From: Stenotrophomonas lactitubi
GTDB taxonomy: Bacteria; Pseudomonadota; Gammaproteobacteria; Xanthomonadales; Xanthomonadaceae
DNA length: 64,000 nucleotides
Direction of reading: 5' to 3'
NCBI RefSeq assembly: GCF_002803515.1
Contig: NZ_PHQX01000001.1
Location: forward strand, 1,860,001-1,924,000
Shown piece by piece: positions 59,079 through 64,000 of this stretch. Position 1 is the stretch's first letter, and each line of letters begins with the position of its first letter. The position numbers and the translations under genes were made by a program. The notes beneath the pieces are model-generated. The model saw only the letters and a list, made by a program, of their open reading frames with translations. It ran no database searches and was not told the DNA's origin.

Positions 59079-61274
59079 ATGCCCCGCTCCCTCGCCCGCC
59101 CGCAGCGATGGCTCCACCATGCCCGCAAGATCCTGCCTTATCTGCTGGGCCTGTATCTGCTGTACCTGCTCGCGGGCAATGTCTTTCTCAACACGCCGCT
59201 GTTCGATCAGGTCACCAATCGCAAGCCGCACAAGTTCGTGATGACAACCGGGCCCGCGATCACGCTGCTGCCGGGCCATGTGATCGCCTGGAACGTGCAG
59301 ATGCGCGGCCACGTCAATCACACGGTGTATGTGCTGCGCGCAGACCGGGCCAGTGCACGTCTGGCGTTGTTGCCACTGTTCGAGCGCGAGGTGCGCGTGC
59401 CGTCGCTGCACGCAACCGGTGTAGCCGCCGAGATCGCGCGGGTGGATGAGGCGATCCCCTCACCTCCGCGCGGCGATCGCGGCTGGACGTTGCGATTCGA
59501 TGCCATTCACAGTGAGAGCATCCGCAGCTTCCGCGCCGGCAAATTGTTGATCGTCGGCGAAGGCAGCGGCACGGTCGGCTTCGTCAAGCAGCTGCGTGGC
59601 GGGCCATCGGAGCTGCTGGACTCGGAGGTGGCGTTCGCTGATGCCGATGTCAGCCTTGACGGCACCCAGCTGCTCGGCGACATGCAGCTGAAGACGCAGT
59701 TCTCCTACCCACGGCATTACCGCGACCAGGCACCCGGGCTGGCAAAGCTGGGCCTGCTGCATGCAGTGTTGGAGGTACAGGCTCGCAGCCAGGGGTTGCG
59801 GCTGGATACGGACACGCAACGGCCCTCCGTTGCCAGCGCCGCCGTGCCGGGGCAGCTGCAGGCCTCGATCACCCTGGACCAGGGCGCACTACAGCCGGGC
59901 AGCCATGCCGTCTGGCGGGTTCCATTGCAGGTGGGGGCCGGCGCACCGGATCGAGGAACGCTGGCGATACAGCTGGACGCCACTCGCGATATCCGTCTGC
60001 AGGCGCGGTTGCCGCAGCGCGATGGCACCGGTGCTGCACTGGATGCGGATCTGATAATTGCCGGGCGACAGATTCCATTTGACGATCCCAGCGAGATGCT
60101 GGGGCGCACCTCTGGCACGGTCAAGGGCGAATGGACCTTTACCTCGCTCAACTGGATTCCCGCACTGTTCGTGCAGAAGCCCTGGTTCCAGCTGCAGGGC
60201 GGTGGCGTGCTGCGGGCGGACCTGCGCCTGCAGAACGGCGAACTGGCCGCCGGCAGCAGCGTCGATATTCCCGCGGCGCGGGCGGTGGCCGAGGTCGCCG
60301 GCGTGCACATGCAGGGAACGGCCAGCGCGCATGGGCAACTGCAGGCCGGGACGCCGACGCGCGCCGTGCTGGCAGTGAAGCTTCCCACGTTCAATGCCCG
60401 TGCGGGCAACGCCAAAGGTGCCACGCTGTTCGATGGGCGCGACCTGGCGCTGACACTGACCGGTGACGGGCGCCTGCGCGAGCTGCGCAAGGGTGTGCGT
60501 GCGCAGCTGCGCTTCGATGACGCGACCATTCCAGACCTCACCGCCTACAACCGCTACCTGGGAAGCGGCCAGGTACGGCTGCTGGGGGGCGCCGGCCAGG
60601 TGAGCGGCGATGCTCAGCTTGATACCCAAGGCCGGGTCGGCAACGGCAGTGTCCGCCTGCGCAGTCAACGCGCACGCCTGCAGGTGGCGGGGCTGGACCT
60701 GCAGGGCGACGCCCGGGTGGATGGCAGGCTGAAGCGTGGCGATTTCAGCCAGCGCCGGTTCGATCTGGGCGGAAGCGTGATCGAACTGCGCAACGTACAG
60801 GTCGGTGACCAGCAGCGACCACAACCGTGGTGGGGCCGTGTCACCATCGCCCGCGGCGACATCGATGCGCAGTCCCCCTTCCAGGTGGACGCACGTGCGG
60901 ACCTTGCCATGCGCGACGCCGGCCCGTTGCTGGCGCTGTTCGCCGAGCGCAGCGATTACCCGCGCTGGGCATTGTCCCTGCTCGATTCCGGCCAGGTGGA
61001 CGCGCATACCCGACTGCGCTGGCGGGCCGGGCATCTGGTGCTGGATGGGCTGCAAGCGGAAAACGAGCGTCTTTCGCTGCGTGCGCGGCTGGATCTGCTG
61101 GACCAGCGCAAGCGCGGCGACCTCTACCTGCGCTGGGGCCTGCTGGGCGCCGGCATCGAACTGGATGGCCAGCGCCGGCAATGGCATCTGGCCGGCGCGC
61201 GGGAGTGGTTCGACGGTCGGCCTGCGTTGTTGCCAGCCCCTGCGCAGTCTGGCACCGGTGGCACAGCCGACTGA
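59079..61274 (+). CDS. Large AsmA-like membrane-anchored protein
   Basis: A 731-residue protein with one N-terminal TM helix (ILPYLLGLYLLYLLAGNVFL) and a long beta-rich body of repeated strands (for example GTVKGEWTF, GVLRADLRLQNGEL, GNGSVRLRSQRARLQVAGL). This pattern is like AsmA/DUF748-type bridge proteins, which span the periplasm and are tied to phospholipid transport or outer-membrane quality; assignment to that group is tentative. The ATG at 59079 starts just before the TM helix; the long open frame upstream is antisense to the effector gene and is not used. Confidence 0.7.
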   Translation: MPRSLARPQRWLHHARKILPYLLGLYLLYLLAGNVFLNTPLFDQVTNRKPHKFVMTTGPAITLLPGHVIAWNVQMRGHVNHTVYVLRADRASARLALLPLFEREVRVPSLHATGVAAEIARVDEAIPSPPRGDRGWTLRFDAIHSESIRSFRAGKLLIVGEGSGTVGFVKQLRGGPSELLDSEVAFADADVSLDGTQLLGDMQLKTQFSYPRHYRDQAPGLAKLGLLHAVLEVQARSQGLRLDTDTQRPSVASAAVPGQLQASITLDQGALQPGSHAVWRVPLQVGAGAPDRGTLAIQLDATRDIRLQARLPQRDGTGAALDADLIIAGRQIPFDDPSEMLGRTSGTVKGEWTFTSLNWIPALFVQKPWFQLQGGGVLRADLRLQNGELAAGSSVDIPAARAVAEVAGVHMQGTASAHGQLQAGTPTRAVLAVKLPTFNARAGNAKGATLFDGRDLALTLTGDGRLRELRKGVRAQLRFDDATIPDLTAYNRYLGSGQVRLLGGAGQVSGDAQLDTQGRVGNGSVRLRSQRARLQVAGLDLQGDARVDGRLKRGDFSQRRFDLGGSVIELRNVQVGDQQRPQPWWGRVTIARGDIDAQSPFQVDARADLAMRDAGPLLALFAERSDYPRWALSLLDSGQVDAHTRLRWRAGHLVLDGLQAENERLSLRARLDLLDQRKRGDLYLRWGLLGAGIELDGQRRQWHLAGAREWFDGRPALLPAPAQSGTGGTAD

Positions 61275-61354
61275 CCGGGCGCCTGCATCCAGTCGCGACG
61301 CAACTGCGTACAACGCGCTGTCACAACCGGTGGCAGTGCAGGAGGAGATACACC

Positions 61355-61840
61355 ATGAATGTCCGCAGGCAGGTTGTTGGTCTTCTGGGCTGGGCCGTGG
61401 TTACTTTTCTGGCTGCCGCGCTGGGTGCTCGCGCCTCTATTTCTGCGGCGGACTTCTACGCAGGCCTCACGTTGCCTGCATGGGCGCCGCCTGCCAGCGT
61501 GTTCGGTCCGGTGTGGACGGTGCTGTACGCGCTGATGGCGCTGGCCGCGTGGCTGGTCTGGCGCCAGGGCGGATGGCGCGCGGCCACGCCTGCGCTGGTG
61601 CTCTACCTGCTGCAGCTGGCCCTCAACGTGTTGTGGAGCTGGTTGTTCTTCGGCTGGAAGCAGGGAGCGCTGGCGTTTGCGGACATTCTGCTGTTGCTGG
61701 TGCTGATCGTGGCCACGGTGGTCGCCTTCCATCGCGTGCGTCCGGCAGCGGCGTGGCTGCTGCTGCCTTACCTGGCATGGGTGGCGTTCGCCAGCGCGCT
61801 CAACTTCGCCGTGTGGCAGACCAATCCGGGCGTGCTTTAG
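61355..61840 (+). CDS. TspO/MBR-family tryptophan-rich sensory protein
   Basis: A 161-residue inner-membrane protein with five TM helices. TspO signatures: LTLPAWAPPASVFGPVWTVLY with Pro-rich loop, ALNVLWSWLFFGW, and YLAWVAFASALNFAVW near the end. It binds porphyrins and related ligands and, in Rhodobacter, affects light and oxygen control of pigment genes. GGAGGAG lies 10 bases ahead of the ATG. It is 1.1 kb from the ChrR/ECF sigma pair that in other bacteria answers singlet oxygen, a suggestive link. Confidence 0.93.
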   Translation: MNVRRQVVGLLGWAVVTFLAAALGARASISAADFYAGLTLPAWAPPASVFGPVWTVLYALMALAAWLVWRQGGWRAATPALVLYLLQLALNVLWSWLFFGWKQGALAFADILLLLVLIVATVVAFHRVRPAAAWLLLPYLAWVAFASALNFAVWQTNPGVL

Positions 61841-61851
61841 CCGGGCAATGC

Positions 61852-62148
61852 TTACAGAGCGTGTGGCGCCTGCCGCCACTGGCGCAGCACGCTGCCCCTG
61901 AAAGCCTGCTCGCCGCAGCCGGTCGGACAACGCAGTACGCGTGCGGCAGAGGTGCTGACCAGTCCATCGCCTTCCTGCGCCTTGAACACCAGTTCGCAGG
62001 ACAGGCAGCGCGCCACCAGCGAGTAGAGATGGACGATGCGGCCGCTGCCGGGATCCTGCAGCGCGTTGACATCCAGCAGGTCGAAACGGCCGTTGTCAGG
62101 CACTGGACGCGAGGGGCGAAGCGGAGAGGACGATGGCTGCAGGTTCAC
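61852..62148 (-). CDS. Small cysteine-pair protein
   Basis: A 98-residue soluble protein. Cys pairs at RCLSCELVF and RCPTGCGEQ are separated by about 23 residues and may bind zinc, as in a zinc ribbon. The N-terminal 20 residues are Pro/Ser-rich and disordered. No family recognised. Converges with the tspO gene, whose stop is 12 bp from its stop. Confidence 0.55.
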   Translation of the reverse strand: MNLQPSSSPLRPSRPVPDNGRFDLLDVNALQDPGSGRIVHLYSLVARCLSCELVFKAQEGDGLVSTSAARVLRCPTGCGEQAFRGSVLRQWRQAPHAL

Positions 62149-62219
62149 GTCGATGCGTCACAGAAGGAGGAGCCTCGACTGTAGTTGCCGCGATGTGCAG
62201 CAGATGTGCACCACGGTCC

Positions 62220-62903
62220 TCAGCCTGCGGAAGCAGAACCCAGTCGATTGATCTGCGCACATTCCAGCACTGCTGGCGGGTCCGGCATCGTCGCCAGCAC
62301 GATCATCGCGCGGCCAATGGCCTCGTTGCTGGTCACCAGCGAAGGCAGGACGCGGCCCGCCGCCGCCATCAAGGGGCCGCCGAAGCGGTACAGCGGCTTC
62401 AATGCCGCATGACGGGTGCCGGTTCCCGCCACCGGGCGTACCCCGGCTGGACGCAGCATGACGGTGCGCACCGCGAGCTGCGCCAGCGCGGCCTCGGTCT
62501 CGCCCTTGATGCGCAGCGGCATGATCCGGCTGTGTGGATTGGCGTGGGCGCCAGAGACATACAGGAACCGGCCGTCCGGATTCGCTTCCGCCCACGCTGC
62601 AGCCACAGCCAGAGTGGCATCGAGCGTCACCTTCCGATACTCATCCTCAGCGGTGCCGACCGGTGGCGCGCCGGCGCAGTAGAAACAGGCATCGAATCCG
62701 GCCAACTGCGGGCTCACGTTGCGGGCCTGCTGGAAATCCGCGAGCACGATCTGCTCGATTCGAGCGTCCAGCCCGGCCTTGCTGCGGACCAAGGCTGCGG
62801 TCCGCGCAACCTGCGGCGAAGCGAGGCAGGCACGGGCAACGCCCTGCCCGACCAGTCCGGTTGCACCGGTCAGCAGAATCCGCAGCGGGCGTGTTTCGTG
62901 CAT
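62220..62903 (-). CDS. NAD(P)-binding epimerase/NmrA-like protein
   Basis: A 227-residue Rossmann-fold protein. The dinucleotide loop LLTGATGLVGQGVAR is at the N-terminus, followed by FYCAGAPPVGTAEDEYRKV and FLYVSGAHAN, then a Lys in RIKGETEAAL in place of the full YxxxK. The start is the Met 62903 before ETRPLRI. It lies just after the ChrR gene (about 20 bp) and is probably co-transcribed with it. In related bacteria NAD(P)-binding proteins of this kind belong to the RpoE-ChrR regulon, but function is not established. Confidence 0.8.
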   Translation of the reverse strand: MHETRPLRILLTGATGLVGQGVARACLASPQVARTAALVRSKAGLDARIEQIVLADFQQARNVSPQLAGFDACFYCAGAPPVGTAEDEYRKVTLDATLAVAAAWAEANPDGRFLYVSGAHANPHSRIMPLRIKGETEAALAQLAVRTVMLRPAGVRPVAGTGTRHAALKPLYRFGGPLMAAAGRVLPSLVTSNEAIGRAMIVLATMPDPPAVLECAQINRLGSASAG

Positions 62904-62922
62904 GCGTTGACCTTGAAGAAGA

Positions 62923-63597
62923 CTAGAGTTTGACGAAGCGCTGGATTTTTCGGGCCAGCCAACCGCTGAACACCAGCGGCGCGTCCAGCGCGGAAACGCA
63001 GATACACGGTACACCAGGCGCCGTTACCGGCTGGTGCTCGACGTCCTCGTCCAGGTCTGCAACATCGCCGGGCGCGAACAGCCCCAGCGCATCATTGTAG
63101 GAGCCTCGCAGGATCTGGGTCAGTTCGCTGCGGCCGTGGCTATGCATCGGCAGGCATTTGCCCGGCGCGATCTTCAACATGATCAGCGAAGGCATCTGCT
63201 CGGCGCGGATGCAATGCACACCGGGGGCCATCCAGCGCCAGTGCAGCCGACCCAGCGAATCGCCAAAGTAAGGATGCAGCGACTTCGGCAGATGGTCCGG
63301 ATCGGCCTCGGGCCGTTCCGGCGGCATCGACCGCAGCGGGCTCGATACGATGCCGGCGTGGTCCTCACCGAGCTGCGCAAGCATTGCGTCGCGCAGCCCT
63401 GCCCGCCGCGCCTCAGCTGCCGGCGGCTGGGTCTGCTCCAGCAGTGCGGCACCGATGGCCTCCGCTTCGCGCAGGCGCTGGCGGCAGTGCGGGCACTGTT
63501 CCAGATGCGTGCCGGCGACGATGCTCAAGGGCGTCGGCAGGGCGCCGGCGGCGTAGCTCATCAACGTCGACTCATGCAGGTGATGGTGCGGATTCAT
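62923..63597 (-). CDS. ChrR-type zinc anti-sigma factor
   Basis: A 224-residue cytoplasmic anti-sigma factor. The zinc-binding anti-sigma domain has H6 and H31, C35 and C38 (THLEQCPHC), the same positions as in Rhodobacter ChrR. A cupin domain follows with LPMHSHGRSELTQIL (metal-binding His/Glu) and DLDEDVEHQP. ChrR holds its sigma factor until singlet oxygen or organic hydroperoxide releases it. The start overlaps the sigma gene stop (ATGA), the usual sigma/anti-sigma coupling. Confidence 0.92.
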   Translation of the reverse strand: MNPHHHLHESTLMSYAAGALPTPLSIVAGTHLEQCPHCRQRLREAEAIGAALLEQTQPPAAEARRAGLRDAMLAQLGEDHAGIVSSPLRSMPPERPEADPDHLPKSLHPYFGDSLGRLHWRWMAPGVHCIRAEQMPSLIMLKIAPGKCLPMHSHGRSELTQILRGSYNDALGLFAPGDVADLDEDVEHQPVTAPGVPCICVSALDAPLVFSGWLARKIQRFVKL

Positions 63598-64000
63598 GAT
63601 GCACCCCCGACCTTCGACTGCAACTGCAGGAACGCTCGTCGCAGGTGCGACTTGACCGTACCCAGCGGCATGCCCAGCGCCTGTGCGATCTCGCTGTGGC
63701 TCTTGGCCTCGAAATAGGACATCCGCACCAGGCGCGCCTGTGTGGCCGGCAACTCGTTGATACGCTGGCGCAGACGGGCATGATCGGCAAACTGTTCGGC
63801 GCTGCTGCGTTCGCTGACATCTCCAGCGGCAGCATCCTCCACCGCCTCCTGCACCTGCATCCAGCTGCGCTCACGGCGCACGCGGTCGATGTGCAGGTTG
63901 CGGCCGATGCGGTACAGCCAGGTGCTCAGCGCGCCCTGCGCAGGATCGAATTCGGACGCGCGCAGCCACAGGCGCAGCAGGCACTCCTGGGCCAGTTCTT
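63594..64000 (-). CDS. ECF sigma factor (RpoE/SigK-like), 5' end beyond the window
   Basis: About 135 C-terminal residues are visible of a family near 180-190. The region-2 core is read at the window edge (ELAQECLLRLWLRA, LSTWLYRIGRNLHIDRVRRE), followed by the linker and region 4 with LPATQARLVRMSYFEAKSHS, EIAQALGMPLGTVKSHLRRA. Together with the coupled ChrR gene it forms the singlet-oxygen/photo-oxidative stress type of ECF pair. The open frame continues past base 64000, so the start is not seen. Confidence 0.9.
   Translation of the reverse strand, partial: ELAQECLLRLWLRASEFDPAQGALSTWLYRIGRNLHIDRVRRERSWMQVQEAVEDAAAGDVSERSSAEQFADHARLRQRINELPATQARLVRMSYFEAKSHSEIAQALGMPLGTVKSHLRRAFLQLQSKVGGAS

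Noticed and set aside
1..64000. tRNA, rRNA, insertion sequence, prophage or CRISPR features
   Set aside because: No conserved RNA gene, transposase, integrase, terminal inverted repeat or spaced repeat array was seen on either strand by reading. A tRNA scan and a repeat search would settle this.

Overview
This 64 kb window is high-GC chromosomal DNA from a Xanthomonadaceae bacterium, most probably Stenotrophomonas. The evidence is the gene content: an NdvB-type cyclic glucan synthase, a MacAB pump with a divergent two-component system, an effector carrying the Xanthomonadales C-terminal type IV secretion signal, and many TonB, lipoprotein and two-component genes. Short operons are dense and often overlap by ATGA. 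I saw no tRNA or rRNA gene, insertion sequence, prophage or CRISPR array.

Layout. 1-6.3 kb: the 3' part of a cyclic beta-1,2-glucan synthase and a coupled small ORF. 6.5-11.8 kb: an ArsB/NhaD-type transporter, a CLC chloride transporter, a GlxA-like AraC regulator divergent from a tautomerase-like gene, and an FMN reductase. 11.9-16 kb: a PmrAB-like two-component system, diacylglycerol kinase and a lipid A phosphoethanolamine transferase (envelope remodelling). 16-24.2 kb: a secreted protein and a beta-lactamase-fold lipoprotein, then macAB divergent from its likely regulatory pair, then an exporter-type ABC membrane domain with no ATPase. 24.1-28.9 kb: a methionine cluster. A LysR regulator and an MTHFR-like gene are coupled on the minus strand. 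They diverge from an FMN reductase, mesX (DUF1852) and a core methionine synthase mesD.

29-43 kb: an apparent polyhydroxybutyrate (PHB) scavenging locus. It holds a secreted PHB depolymerase, a GntP-family permease, a TonB receptor, an alpha/beta hydrolase, a MaoC (R)-enoyl-CoA hydratase, a CrbS/MxtR-like SSS-domain hybrid kinase with a convergent LuxR-type response regulator, a 3-hydroxybutyrate oligomer hydrolase and an acyl-CoA ligase. Together they can take polymer to oligomer, monomer, (R)-3-hydroxybutyryl-CoA and crotonyl-CoA. Two of its promoters share an ACC(T/A)AGGT palindrome about 31 bp upstream of the -10 box, which suggests a common activator.

43-57 kb: small and envelope genes, a secreted hydrolase, an OprB porin, a three-subunit membrane FAD dehydrogenase (Tat small subunit, Fe-S/GMC large subunit, triheme cytochrome c), a tandem pair of paralogous lipoproteins, a secreted nuclease, and a VOC/AraC operon. 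57-59 kb: a 618-residue probable X-T4SS effector with strong expression signals and no visible immunity gene. 59-64 kb: a large AsmA-like membrane-anchored protein, TspO, a NAD(P)-binding protein, and a ChrR anti-sigma factor coupled to an ECF sigma factor that runs off the window end.

The strongest leads are the mesDX methionine cluster, the PHB locus with its shared operator, and the orphan type IV effector.
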